From: Xylogone sp. PMI_703
Lineage: Eukaryota > Ascomycota > Leotiomycetes
Direction of reading: 5' to 3'
DNA: 64,000 bases
Assembly (NCBI GenBank): GCA_021399445.1
Contig: JAJTUQ010000006.1
Location: 3,162,001-3,226,000 of the forward strand
Below the pieces are notes generated by a model. The model saw nothing but the letters and a program-made list of their open reading frames with translations, ran no database searches and was not told the origin of the DNA. Every line of letters starts with the position of its first letter. Within the stretch, counting starts at the first letter, position 1. Shown here piece by piece: positions 47,164-57,506 of this stretch. A program made the position numbers and the translations under genes.

Positions 47164-48213
47164 GGTTGAACAGGATTGTAATGATACGCCGGGGGTAAAA
47201 CGGAATAGCCGCAAATATGTTCCAGACAGTTTAGCTTTGGTCTATGGCGGCCAAAGTCGTGTAGATCTTATTTTGCGATACTTGAAGTATTTTTATACGC
47301 GCTCCAAGAACCTTTTATGTATTTCTCACATACCGGAAGTCTGCCAGCTAAAAGGGGCTTCCCCTCACTGTGCGAGGTTCTTCGGTCGCCCAACATCACA
47401 CGGGAACTATAATCCGCCGCACTCCAGCCACCAAGATCTTTTTCATGAGGAATATTGTTCTTTCAAAGACATGAGCTAATTCCACTTACGACACCCTCGG
47501 CATGGGCTCACGGCAATTTCATATAGGTACTCTATGAGAAACACTGCTTTATTCAGTTTCAACTGCCGACAGCACTACACACACTGAGACTCGATGGACA
47601 AAGGCTACAGGAGACAATACATAAGGATCCACTAATATCTTTCTTCCATGGCGGGTAAATTAGCCTCGTGCCTGGGGTTTCTGGGGTATTGTGGGGTATG
47701 CCCGTATTAAAACGTATCTACGTTGGCAAAAATGGGGGCTGCGACGTATTACTAGACCAGGGATTATGCTGTTGGATATTGGTATTGTTCTGTTGGTGCC
47801 GGTAACCGTGCCCTCAGAAGCAACATCAGGTATCTATCTACAGCCAATCAGAGCATATATAGATGGTGGTACATTGTTGGTGTACAGGACAATCAAAGGT
47901 GATGGGTTGTTTCATTCGTGGGAATTGCAGAGCATATCCCAATGGGGAGAAGAACAGCGAGCAGGGCGACAAGTTGGGCCATGGGGTGTATTCCGCTATG
48001 CATTGGCATACCTCCTCTTTCTCTAGAAGTAGACCTACTACAAGAGGCCTGTGCCATGTGTGTCTGTCAGCTATTATAACAGGGAATTTGTTCTCAAGCT
48101 CTTTGACCGCTTCCTATAGTCATTCCTCTCGTCTGAGCTGAGCCGAAGGATATTAAGCTCATCAAGGGAATCGAGGTTCAAGCAACTCAGCTTTCCTTAC
48201 ACCAAATTTCAAA
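47164..48213. promoter_or_regulatory. Shared upstream region between the dioxygenase and the MFS transporter
   Basis: About 1 kb between divergent genes. No coding sequence or clear regulatory motif is identified. ORFs at 47691-48141 overlap in two frames and resemble nothing known. Confidence 0.4.
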
Positions 48214-50541
48214 ATGTCGGGTTCTAAAGAAACTAATAATGTTGATATCGAACATGTTGAGTCGCCAATTATCCAGGAAGTAACAATAGACGAGTCCACT
48301 TTGGATTCAAATCTCCAAGTGGCCAAGGCTATGCAGTATGGCATGGACCTTGATGATAAAGCATATAGGAGGGTAATGAGAAAGGTGGACTTCCGATTAA
48401 TGCCAGCCTTAGGACTTCTCTACGCTTGGTCATTGATCGACCGAGTGAACCTGTCTAGTGTAAGTCATTGTTTTATGACTCCAGTGTCTTTGTATCCTTC
48501 TGTTCGAGAGCCTTCATCTAACGCTATGTGAAGATCCAAATTGGAGGCATGGCAGAAGAACTGGGAACTGACAAGGGAAATCGATATACCCTGATCACCA
48601 TGATTGTACGTGGCCAAACTGTTGCCTGTATTCAAGTTTGCTCACCCCTTGAAGTTCTTTGTCACATACGTATTGCTCGACTACCCTTCCAATCTTGCAC
48701 TTCGTAGGGTTGGGCCGCGATTATGGCTTGGGTTTATTGGATTGTATGTATCTGCTCTCTGGCAGGAGAATATGCTAACATTGACATAGTACTTGGGGGT
48801 GCGGCAATATCTCTATCAATAACTAATGATTCTTGCTGATTAAATATAGATGTCTCACAATTGCTATGGGCTTCGCTCGTTCATGGGTCAGCATTCTGAG
48901 TAAGAGCGCAATTTCTTTTGGCAATACCAGGAGCTGATACATCAATTAGTCTGTCGAGTCATCTTTGGGGCTCTTGAATCCGGACTGTCCCCTGGATGCA
49001 TCTATCGTAGGTGTCAACATATGTTACATCCTAATCAATGATAACTAACAATGTTCACTAGTCCTTTCCTGTTGGTACCCCCGTTATGATATCCAGAAAA
49101 GGTCGGTTTCCTGGCATGTATCCTAGCTGGTAGCTAATTCCAGCCTAGATTTGGCGTATGGGCGTTCATAGCCGTCATGGCATCTGGAATATCCAGTCTT
49201 CTCGTATACGCAATCGAAAAAGTTGGCACAGTGGATGGCTTGCGTTCCTGGAGATGGGTATTTATAATTGTAAGGATATATGAGACCTCGTGGTATTCAG
49301 TGTGCTAACGTTCAGCAAGGAAGGTATCGTTAGCGCATCAGTTGGTGTGATAGCTGGAATTCTGCTTGTTGATTTTCCAGATAGAGGTTTGTTGCATCTC
49401 TATACGCTTCCAAAACCATAATAATCATTAACGTTTTGATCCATAGCCGCTCGTCCTGGCCTCATTGTTAAAAAGAGCTTTCTCACACCGGAAGAGGTTT
49501 CACTTGTACTTGCTCGACTTCAGCGAGATCGTGGAGATGCTGCCCCTGACAAGCTCACTTTTAGGAAATTTCTTGGATTTCTTGCTGATTGGAAAATATG
49601 GGAGTTCGCTTTTATCCTTCTCTGCAACGTATGTATGATTACTGAAACTCCTTTGGGTAGGCTGACAGATAATCCTGCTAGAATTGCTCTATCTATGCAT
49701 TTTCGTATTTTCTGCCACAGATTCTCCAGGGTTCTTTTGGGTATTCTCTGGAAAAGACATATGTGTTGAACTTTCCACCTTACGCACTGGCTGCAATTGT
49801 GAGTAGCATATATCGCCGTTCTTCCAATATAGCATTTTCCTGGCGTTCATTAAGTATACTGGCCAGACTAACACCATCATTATGACAGTGGATGCTTACC
49901 GTAGCCTTTCTCGGTGACAAGTACAAAGTCAGAGGTCCTATTATTATGATCCAGGCACTTATCATTATACTCGGTGTCTGTTTGATGGCATTTGCCAAAA
50001 ATAGTGCTGTACGATATTTTGGCGTGTTTCTGGGGATTGGCGCCATCAATGCAAATATGCCAGCAATAATGAGCTACCAGCACAATAACATCAGTACGTC
50101 ACCCCTGCAAGATGTCTTTATTAGTGCCTAGTACAGCAGAAAATTCTTATACTAACGTATTATCATTTAGCTGGCCAGCTAAAACGTGCACTCGCGACGG
50201 CTATCCTTGTTGGCGGTGGTGGTTTCGGTGGGATCGTTGCCAGCCTTGTTTTCCGACAACAAGATGCACCACTTTATCTGTGAGATTTACAATTCTATTT
50301 ATTATGATTAATATCTGATTATTCTAATACGTTTTGTAGACCTGGCTTAATTACAGTTATCGTCTCACAGGTAGGGGACCACCCTAAGCATTTGAAGACT
50401 TATTATGACTAACAAGGAGAGTAGTGCCTTACTGTGGCAGTAATTTGCAAAAATTTCGTCGTATTTAGATGGCTGAACGCAAAGGCTGATCGAGGAGAGA
50501 TTGTACTTGAGAATAGTCCAGACTTCAGATATACTTATTAA
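48214..50541 (+). CDS. MFS transporter of the anion:cation symporter family (Dal5/Tna1 type)
   Basis: A heavily interrupted gene. In order, exons give: MSGSKETNNVDIEH to RVNLSS (48214-48459); IQIGGMAEELGTDKGNRYTL (48534-48605); FFVTYVLLDYPSNLALRRVG (from 48655); CLTIAMGFARSW; FGALESGLSPGCIY; LSCWYPRYDIQKRFGVWAFI; EGIVSASVGVIAGILLVDFP; KKSFLTPEEVSLVLARLQRD; WMLTVAFLGDKYKVRGPI; GQLKRALATAILVGGGGFGG; and finally NAKADRGEIVLENSPDFRYT before TAA at 50539-50541. The order and motifs match 12-helix ACS transporters of allantoate, nicotinate, pantothenate or sulfonate type. About 13-14 short introns. One exon near 48790 would be only 9-10 nt, or is absent. No stop or frameshift is forced, so the gene looks intact. 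Confidence 0.75.
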
Positions 50542-50757
50542 AAGAGGCGGCCAGGTGCTCAGAAGTGCGTTGGCTGGTTTTAAAAACAAATAGAGTCAGT
50601 CGTGAAGAAGAGGTTACTTGAGTTGGTGGTAGTAGCAGTGGTATCGAATGATCATCTAAAAAAGGTTGCTAGAATAAATGTGATTCTCAACTCATTTGAA
50701 TCATCCACTAGTTTAAAGCTTCTACTCTATTGCAAACTTTGTTTCAGGCCATAAGCC

Positions 50758-51791
50758 TTAGGTGCTCTGACTTAGATCCTTTACTCTTTCCAAATCTTCC
50801 TGCAGATCGTCAACCTTATTCTTTATCGCTCCCCAAGCATCGCCTCCTATGGGCAATCGAAGCGGCAGGCCGCTGATAGTAGAAGCTTCGAAGATGATCT
50901 CTGCAACGCGGTCTGGATGTGCAAATCCTGCCTTTATTTCGGGCATATCAAAGAAAACTCTCAACTGATTGGTGGGACAACTGGGGTCTGTATATGCCGG
51001 GTGTCTAGCACCTCCGTCCATGTTTGCGAGAAAATCACTTTTGATACCTCCAGGTTCTATGATCAGGAATCGGATATTCCAGTCAGGGTGTACCTCTTTG
51101 GCGAGTCCTTCAGTAAACCCCTCGATAGCAAATTTACTAACATGTCAAAATAAGTATTCTACTTTGACTTGACTAATTGGCCCATCCTACAGTACGTACC
51201 TGGCGTTGTAATACGCGCTGCCAGCTAACCCAACAAAGCCACTTGAGGATGAAATCTGCAGAATCAGACCACCTTTGGCGCCGCCGTTTTGTGGATTCAC
51301 ATCTCTAAACACGCGCAATGCCTCTAAAGTGACGTTTGCTGCACCAAAAAAGTTTGTATCCACCTGCTTCCGCGCGGCGTCTTGTTGTATACTTTCAGTA
51401 TCCCCGAATAGGTAGTACCCAGCATTGTTAACAAACACATCAATTCGACCGAATTTTGTAAGAGTTGCATCAATTGCCTCCGAAATCTGCTTACGAGATG
51501 TTACATCAAGAGCTATTTTAAGAACATTCGATGAGTTTGGCAGGTAGGCCAGACTGGAAACATCCCGTGCCGTAGCAACGATGCGCAATGAGGGTTTCTT
51601 GGCGAGAAGGGATGCAATTGAGCGGCCAACACCAGAGGAGCAACCGGTTACTGAGTCAAAGTTGTTAGTCCTTGCACATTCATATCGAGATGGAAGAGGC
51701 TTTGGGGCCGAGAGCCAAGGATAGCGCTAAACCCAAGGGGTTCTCACTTACCAAACCACACGGCATCATGGGGCAGCTGAGATGCAGGCAT
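50758..51791 (-). CDS. Short-chain dehydrogenase/reductase (classical SDR, complete catalytic set)
   Basis: Three exons in phase: 51791-51752, 51650-51200 and 51136-50758, giving 289 residues. The cofactor motif is VTGCSSGVG, created across the first splice. The Asp of LDVTSR, NNAG in VFVNNAGYYLFG, the Ser in LQISSSSGFVG, and Y-N-A-S-K across the second splice complete the active site. The PG motif is IEPGGIKSDF. It is most like fungal SDRs with a hydrophobic C-terminal half acting on carbonyl metabolites; the substrate is unknown. It sits tail-to-tail with the MFS transporter (216 bp apart). Confidence 0.87.
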
Positions 51792-52946
51792 TAGGACAGG
51801 CTAAGAAAGTAAACACTCCGGGGTTGATCGTTTAGTGTCCGAGTTCAATCTTTTAGAGAAATAACTGTAAAATTGAACAAAACACCTTACAAACTACGTG
51901 ACAAGTCGTCAAGTATTGAATACCTTTCGAGGACACTCCAGAATCGATAATTAAATACCTAAAATCTGGGAGTACTTACGAATCGTAATATGCCCTCTCC
52001 TCAAACCCAGACGGGGTCTCAGAAACGAGTGGCTTATTTGGTTTATGTGAGCCACTTAATCTCCACTTCACCTTTAATCTACAAGAGTACTTAATCTCCA
52101 ACTCTAATTATCCTACACGAGTCTCTATTAGGCAATAAGCCATGGACGCTGAGTCTATTGGACTGCTTCAGCTTTTCCCGCCGAGACCCACTTACAGCAG
52201 GCACCAGCTGCGAGCTATGACTAGAGTAGTAACTCAATGCTAGCGGCTGACATATGTGGTCGATCTACGGAGTGCCGCTTACATGTAGCTAGTCCGGAGA
52301 TAAAGGAGAGTATGTCCGAACGACACAATTCTCCAATCTTTGGGAGTCTGTTTAGCACGAGCTTCTTTGAGGATTTATATGCAGGAAGATTAGTGATACC
52401 GTACCTGTCTCCGTTATATACTTAGGGCAGAATCTGGATTGGATCTCCAAGGAAACACGTTGATGTTAAATACATTGTGTGTCTTGTTAGGAAGGTTGTA
52501 GGTCTCAATATCAATATACACAAATATCCAATTGATAAGTTTGATCTACTAAATTAGCTACTGTATAGTTTGTAATAGCGCCATAGAAAAAAGGGGGGGT
52601 TCAGGAAATTAGTGCAAAATAACAAAAAAGTGGAAACGTATGTAGACCCATATCCACATACGGTATAGAGTGCTATGATGGGCCTGTACAAGTGGCCACG
52701 ATATGTACCTATAGGACCTTTTGGGACACCGGCCATAATATAAAGCTGTATTATGTCTTCTGCCACGCCTTAGCCGTACTGGTATATTCTTTATATGTAT
52801 ACCTCACGGCTACCCCCATCCACCAGTCCCAAGCGTCCTACCTCACCAATTCTTTTGACGATACTTAGATTCCACCTTGAGGCATCTAATTAAGCTTGAG
52901 TCTATAAGTCCCAACGAGAGAAATTACCAATTCTTCCAACTTTAGC
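51792..52946. other. Intergenic; TATA-like sequence before the aldehyde dehydrogenase
   Basis: About 1.15 kb without a gene. It contains the dispersed hairpin at 52028-52056 and, near 52790-52800, TTTATATGTATA about 150 bases before the aldehyde-dehydrogenase start. A direct repeat of ACTTAATCTCCA occurs at about 52054 and 52089. Confidence 0.45.
52028..52056. repeat. Dispersed short hairpin, copy 1
   Basis: AGTGGCT (52028-52034) and AGCCACT (52050-52056) flank TATTTGGTTTATGTG. The same unit occurs at 58774-58802 with a one-pair compensating change in the stem. Confidence 0.5.
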
Positions 52947-54389
52947 ATGATGGCGGCCAAGATCGAGACCCGTCTTTACATAAATGGCCAGTTTGTCAAT
53001 GCCAGGTCAGGAAAGCAGTTAGCAGTCTACAATCCAGCTACTGAAGAGAAGATAGTTGAGGTGTCAGAAGCTGATAAGGAGGATGTCGATATTGCGGTCC
53101 AGGCTGCAAACAGAGCCTTTCCGGAATGGCGGACGAAGTCCGCATTTGAGAGAGAGGCTTTATTCATAAAGTTGGCTGACCTCGTCGAACGGGACCGCAA
53201 GGAGATCGCCTACTTAGATGCCATCTCCATGGGTGTGCCCACGAGCATCTATGATAACTACATCACGTTCACTGCCGCTTTCATCAAGTACAATGCGGGC
53301 CTCGTTCATGGTGTTCACGGCGAGACCAGCCTCAATACTCCAGGCTTCGTTAGCATGACTGTACGCCAGCCTTTTGGAGTCTGCGCTGCGATCTTTCCAT
53401 GGAATGTACCCGTTCTCATGTTTATGGCCAAATTGGTCCCATGCGTGGTAGCCGGGAATTGCATCGTCATGAAGTCTTCAGAAAAGGCTCCGCTGTCCTC
53501 CATCAAGTTGGCCGCCCTTTGTCATGAGGCTGGTTTTCCTCCTGGCGTTGTCAACGTTATTACTGGCTACGGTCCTTCCGCAGGAGCGGCATTATCAGAG
53601 CATATGGATGTCCGGAAGCTCTCGTTTACTGGCTCTACGATCGCTGGTAAAATCATCACAGCTGCGGCGGCAAAGAGTAACATGAAGAAGGTTACAATCG
53701 AGACTGGAGGCAAGAATCCGTGTATTATCTTCAGTGATGCTGACCTACAAAAAGCAGTTGCAGACTGCACTGCCAGCGTCCACCTGAACTCAGGCCAGAT
53801 CTGTGTATCTAATAGTCGCATCTATGTCGAAGAGGGTATCTTCGACGCCTTTATGAAAGCTTTCACAAGTGATTTTGCGTCTGTGGCTATGGGGGACCCC
53901 TTGGATCCTACGACATATTTTGGACCGCAGGTAGACAAAGACCAGTTCCACAAGGTGCTGCGATATATCGAGAATGCGAAGGCGGCCGGCGCAACGGTAG
54001 TGGTAGGTGGACAACGCGCGACACCCAAGGGCTATTTCATCCAGCCCACGGTCATCATCGGAGCAAAGGAGGACTCAGAGATAATGCGAGAGGAGGTTTT
54101 CGGACCCGTGGTAGTGGTACAACGGTTCTCGACTGAAGAGGAGGTTGTGCGGCTATGCAACAACACTGACTACGGTTTGCATGCCTCCATCTTCACCTGT
54201 GATGTCTCACGCGCCTATCGCGTAGCCCAGGCGCTAGAGTCTGGTTTGGTGAATATTAACTGCGGTAGCACCGTTTGTGCTTATGACTTGCCTTTTGGTG
54301 GGTACAAAAGTAGTGGTATTGGGAGGGAGCTGGGACATGTCGGTCTAGAGGCTTACTATGAGGTGAAGACGGTTACTCTGAAGCTGTAA
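52947..54389 (+). CDS. Aldehyde dehydrogenase (NAD(P)+-dependent)
   Basis: Intronless, 480 residues, the standard length. It shows the full catalytic set: PWN at 151-153 (Asn stabilising the oxyanion), KSSE at 176-179 (cofactor-binding Lys), FTGST at 227-231, the general base Glu252 in ETGGKNP, and the nucleophile Cys286 in NSGQICVSNSR. EEVFGPVV and the C-terminal PFGGYKSSGIGRELG are also present. It oxidises an aldehyde to the acid in the cytosol. Beside a dioxygenase of the TauD type, an ACS transporter and an SDR, it could handle an aldehyde released by the dioxygenase; that is inference. GC-rich codon use differs from the AT-rich flanks. Confidence 0.95.
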   Translation: MMAAKIETRLYINGQFVNARSGKQLAVYNPATEEKIVEVSEADKEDVDIAVQAANRAFPEWRTKSAFEREALFIKLADLVERDRKEIAYLDAISMGVPTSIYDNYITFTAAFIKYNAGLVHGVHGETSLNTPGFVSMTVRQPFGVCAAIFPWNVPVLMFMAKLVPCVVAGNCIVMKSSEKAPLSSIKLAALCHEAGFPPGVVNVITGYGPSAGAALSEHMDVRKLSFTGSTIAGKIITAAAAKSNMKKVTIETGGKNPCIIFSDADLQKAVADCTASVHLNSGQICVSNSRIYVEEGIFDAFMKAFTSDFASVAMGDPLDPTTYFGPQVDKDQFHKVLRYIENAKAAGATVVVGGQRATPKGYFIQPTVIIGAKEDSEIMREEVFGPVVVVQRFSTEEEVVRLCNNTDYGLHASIFTCDVSRAYRVAQALESGLVNINCGSTVCAYDLPFGGYKSSGIGRELGHVGLEAYYEVKTVTLKL

Positions 54390-54893
54390 TTGCGGAAGTA
54401 GCAGTATTTTATACTTGAGTCAGGACATCTATCAAAATATACGATGTTGAATTATTATCAATCAATTAGTTAGTTTTCTTCAGCCATGAACAACATCTGG
54501 CCCTCATAAAAACTAAGCCCTATGGTTTAATCTGCAATTACGATGATTATCCAGGCATATGTAACATCCTCTTTTGCATATGAAGGAGCCACTCAGGCAG
54601 TTATCTAGTTGTGTACTTGTACGCCGCTAGTACAGTACCATACGGTTTGTTGCATGCACGCTGCGACAGCCGAACCCCATCGCCTCGACTTCTGACGAGT
54701 GCATTATTTAACATAACTGTTTATGCTATAATACGACCAGGTCGCAAGCCCAATTCATTACATACATCTCGCATCTCAGAATAGGGACCCAGTTATCACG
54801 AATTCTTGCGGGTACTAATCTATCGCTGTGCCATACAATTTATTCATGATAACGTCATTCCCTATACTCTGATCTGGAAAAGGCTGAAATATC
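54390..54893. other. Intergenic, no gene seen
   Basis: About 500 bases between two genes on the same strand. No coding sequence or clear repeat. It should contain the promoter of the CYTH gene. Confidence 0.4.
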
Positions 54894-55616
54894 ATGGCTT
54901 CGAAAACGTTGAATGCATCCAGACGTATCTCCACATACGTCTCCTACCACTTCAACAAGGTCATCTCCTTTCATTTAGACAGCAAACAAGTCCATCGGTT
55001 GGAGGTAGAGCGCAAGTTTTTACCCACCCCAGCAGCCGTGTCCTACCTCCGTTCCAACGGCGGAGGTTCAGGTTTCAAGGAATACCAGGACCTGGGAAGA
55101 CAAACTACCCAAGACACCTACTATGACCGAAAAGGCTTTCTGTTTTCAAAAGGAGTTTATATTCGTCGCCGAAATGGATATTGGGAGGCGAAGATCCGCT
55201 CAGGCGGTAATTTCATCAACTCTGCTTTTAAAGAGGTCGATGGCAATGATGCGGTGAAGGATGTCATCGGAAAACATATAACCATCTCTTCAGACAGTTT
55301 CAGCATCGAAGAAGTGTTGGAGCCCTGCGCTGAATTTGTAACCGAGAGAGAGTCATGGATGCTCGATGGTAGATTCAAAGTTGACATCGACGAAACTGAC
55401 TTCGGACATATCGTCGGCGAGGTAGAGTTGACAGAAACCCTCGAGCGTGTTAGTAGTGAGCATGATGGAAAAGGCGAGAAGGAAGAATCGAGATTGAAGG
55501 AAGAGATGGATCAAGATATCGAGACTTTCATGCAATCGTATCCCCGAGCATTTCCACCTGGACGCCCCCTTGGGAAACTGAGTGCTTATTTCGACTGGCT
55601 CGGCCGTAGAAAGTGA
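54894..55616 (+). CDS. CYTH-domain triphosphate tunnel enzyme (thiamine-triphosphatase-like)
   Basis: Intronless, 240 residues. The family signature ExExK is present as EVERKF (residues 37-42). Tunnel residues follow in TQDTYYDRKGFLFSKG, GVYIRRRNGYWEAKIR, FKVDIDETDFG and HIVGEVELTE, the alternating acidic and basic strands of CYTH enzymes. The family hydrolyses triphosphates (thiamine triphosphate, tripolyphosphate) or cyclises nucleoside triphosphates; the sequence best fits a soluble thiamine-triphosphatase-like member. It is tail-to-tail with the viperin gene, 205 bp away. Being next to a nucleotide-making radical SAM enzyme and a nucleotide kinase, it might act on a nucleoside triphosphate, but nothing in the protein proves that. 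Confidence 0.85.
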   Translation: MASKTLNASRRISTYVSYHFNKVISFHLDSKQVHRLEVERKFLPTPAAVSYLRSNGGGSGFKEYQDLGRQTTQDTYYDRKGFLFSKGVYIRRRNGYWEAKIRSGGNFINSAFKEVDGNDAVKDVIGKHITISSDSFSIEEVLEPCAEFVTERESWMLDGRFKVDIDETDFGHIVGEVELTETLERVSSEHDGKGEKEESRLKEEMDQDIETFMQSYPRAFPPGRPLGKLSAYFDWLGRRK

Positions 55617-55821
55617 TTGGGATGTCTTCGATAGCTACTAAGGGAGACATCATCATTCACAGTAGCCTTAATATAAAATGATCAAAATTGAAAATAATGC
55701 ATTCTCAACATCTACTGGTGCATCGACGTTTCGAGCTACATGATATCTCTCGCTCCAGATGCTCCTAATCTACCAGCTGTTACTCGGCATTTTTTCCGTC
55801 TTGAATACACTCAACTATCTA

Positions 55822-56847
55822 TTACCACTCTAAGTCTTTCATGTTTGTCTTGCTTGAGCTACAGCCCACTTGTCCCGCCTTAGTCCAATCATAAAAGCCT
55901 CCCCTTTTCACAAATGCTGACCGCTCCCATTTCACTTGGCTCATTGCCCTTTCCACGCCAACATTCAGGATGCTCTCACTTGCTTTCTCCTCCCCGTCAC
56001 CTTTGTCGAGAAAGCGCATATATTCGTCCAAGATCAGATAACTACTCTTCATCATTTCATTGCTCTCTGGAACAAAACACTTCAAGTGCTTGTGTCGGTT
56101 ACAGAATGTCTTCCACTGCTCATCGCTTACAAGAAATAAGCGTGCATCGCGCTTTCGCTGTTCGTTATCATTTTCGCCAGTGACAATTAAGCATTGAAAG
56201 ACTTTCCACCGAAAAGGCTGGAGTTGTGTAATTGACTGGATCATATCCTCATTCCAGTTCAGGCTACATACGACAGTATTGATTTTAAACTTGATACCAA
56301 ATTGTCGGCACCAACCAGCAACTTTGATCAGTTGCTCTATGTTTTCTCCATTCTTACCTCTTCCAATCTTGATATTTGTCTCTGGGTCAAATGAATCACA
56401 GGATATAGCCAGAATATCGATAAACGTTGCGTTCTCGCGAAGGAATTTCTCAGTAATTTTTGAACCGTTCGACACAATGCTTATGCTTTCTATTCCCAGT
56501 TCCTCTTTTCCATACCGAAGAAGATTATGCAGGAACTTGGGATACAGAAAGGGCTCGCCGCCTGCGAAATTAAGTTTCTTCATACCAGACTCCTTCAAGA
56601 GCCTCATCCCGCGCTTTGCTTTGTCGAGAGGCAGAATACTAGAGCTTTTCTCGGTGTGGAAGCAGAAACCACATTCGTAGTTACATTTGCGGGAGAAGTG
56701 GTAGTTGACCGAGACTGGGGCGTTGACTGTATTTTCTTGCTGAAGTTGAACGGAGTAGAGCAACCGGTACATAGTGTAACCGATAATGTAAAGAGCACCA
56801 ATCAAACTCGCCATGATCGAATTATTAAGGAGAATTAAATGCAACAT
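55822..56847 (-). CDS. RSAD2: Viperin-like radical SAM enzyme (ddhNTP synthase family)
   Basis: 341 residues from the first ATG; the frame is open upstream to 56898, but only with a GTG. Residues 2-33 form a hydrophobic membrane-anchor helix region. The radical SAM cluster motif is C55-x3-C59-x2-C62 (CNYECGFC) in the viperin context VNYHFSRKCNYECGFCFHT. It is followed by NFAGGEPFL (SAM binding), VSNGS, DILAISCDSFDPETN, IGRG, INTVVCSLNWNEDM, RWKVFQCLIVTGEN, VPESNEMMKSSYLILDEYMR and KRGGFYDW. The protein ends in Trp (KDLEW), as animal viperin does, where the last Trp is needed for Fe-S loading by the cytosolic assembly machinery. Viperins turn CTP or UTP into 3'-deoxy-3',4'-didehydro-nucleotides that stop viral polymerases. 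No introns. The nucleotide specificity here cannot be told from sequence alone. Confidence 0.93.
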   Translation of the reverse strand: MLHLILLNNSIMASLIGALYIIGYTMYRLLYSVQLQQENTVNAPVSVNYHFSRKCNYECGFCFHTEKSSSILPLDKAKRGMRLLKESGMKKLNFAGGEPFLYPKFLHNLLRYGKEELGIESISIVSNGSKITEKFLRENATFIDILAISCDSFDPETNIKIGRGKNGENIEQLIKVAGWCRQFGIKFKINTVVCSLNWNEDMIQSITQLQPFRWKVFQCLIVTGENDNEQRKRDARLFLVSDEQWKTFCNRHKHLKCFVPESNEMMKSSYLILDEYMRFLDKGDGEEKASESILNVGVERAMSQVKWERSAFVKRGGFYDWTKAGQVGCSSSKTNMKDLEW

Positions 56848-57506
56848 AACGAAAATGGCTTTTCTTTTAACGATAATACCTTCAATAATTGACTCCACAG
56901 GTCCTCGTTAGGTATTGTATATAAATGTTTTGAGCGTGGTATAAATTTGATCTGATATGGTATGGCAGCAATAAGGCTACTGTTCCAGAGATTCGTGTGG
57001 CACATAACGCTTCTAGGTTCCAAAGTCTTCCTTTGTGTAACGATAACAGAGTGTGAGGGGAATGAACGCCCTGCCACGTCATGGGAGGCCTCAAAAAATA
57101 AATCATATCCCACCCAACTGCTGTACATAAGCCTGATTCTTGTTTCATTTCCACATCATGGCATTGGTTAAGCAGATAGCGTGGATACGCAATCGGACCC
57201 AGGCTACTCAATCCATACGACTGTTATTCTGAGGCCTACTTCTACTCCACCAGATTAACAGAACATAAGACGACCGGTGATATTATTGCACAGTAAGAAG
57301 GTGGCAGGATTATGGCTGACTGACTAAAGAGAACCGGTCCTGGAAACAGTATTTCAGTATTGAGCAATGCTATCTCTGCTTCATTAATAAAACATTTGAG
57401 CTACTAGAATTGAGGTTCTAGCCGAATCAGTGGTGAATGAAAGATAAATTGGTATCAATTACAACGGAATTGGTCGCCGTTAATATAGCAAGAGCAGTTT
57501 GAAACT
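56848..57506. promoter_or_regulatory. Shared upstream region of the divergent viperin and nucleotide-kinase genes
   Basis: 659 bp between the two start codons, with no coding sequence that I can support. ORFs on both strands overlap without family likeness. Being the only space between divergent genes, it should contain both promoters, which would allow joint induction. Viperin's leader is AT-rich (56848-56900). No conserved transcription-factor motif is claimed. Confidence 0.5.

Noticed and set aside
55914..56838. Plus-strand ORFs across viperin (up to 133 codons)
   Set aside because: Antisense shadows of a strongly conserved protein.
56848..56898. Upstream GTG start extending viperin by 17 residues
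   Set aside because: There is no ATG. The ATG at 56847 already gives a complete membrane-anchor helix and the expected length.
56882..57211. Minus-strand ORFs of about 100 codons upstream of viperin
   Set aside because: Two overlap in different frames, neither resembles a protein or joins viperin through a splice, and they lie in the shared promoter.
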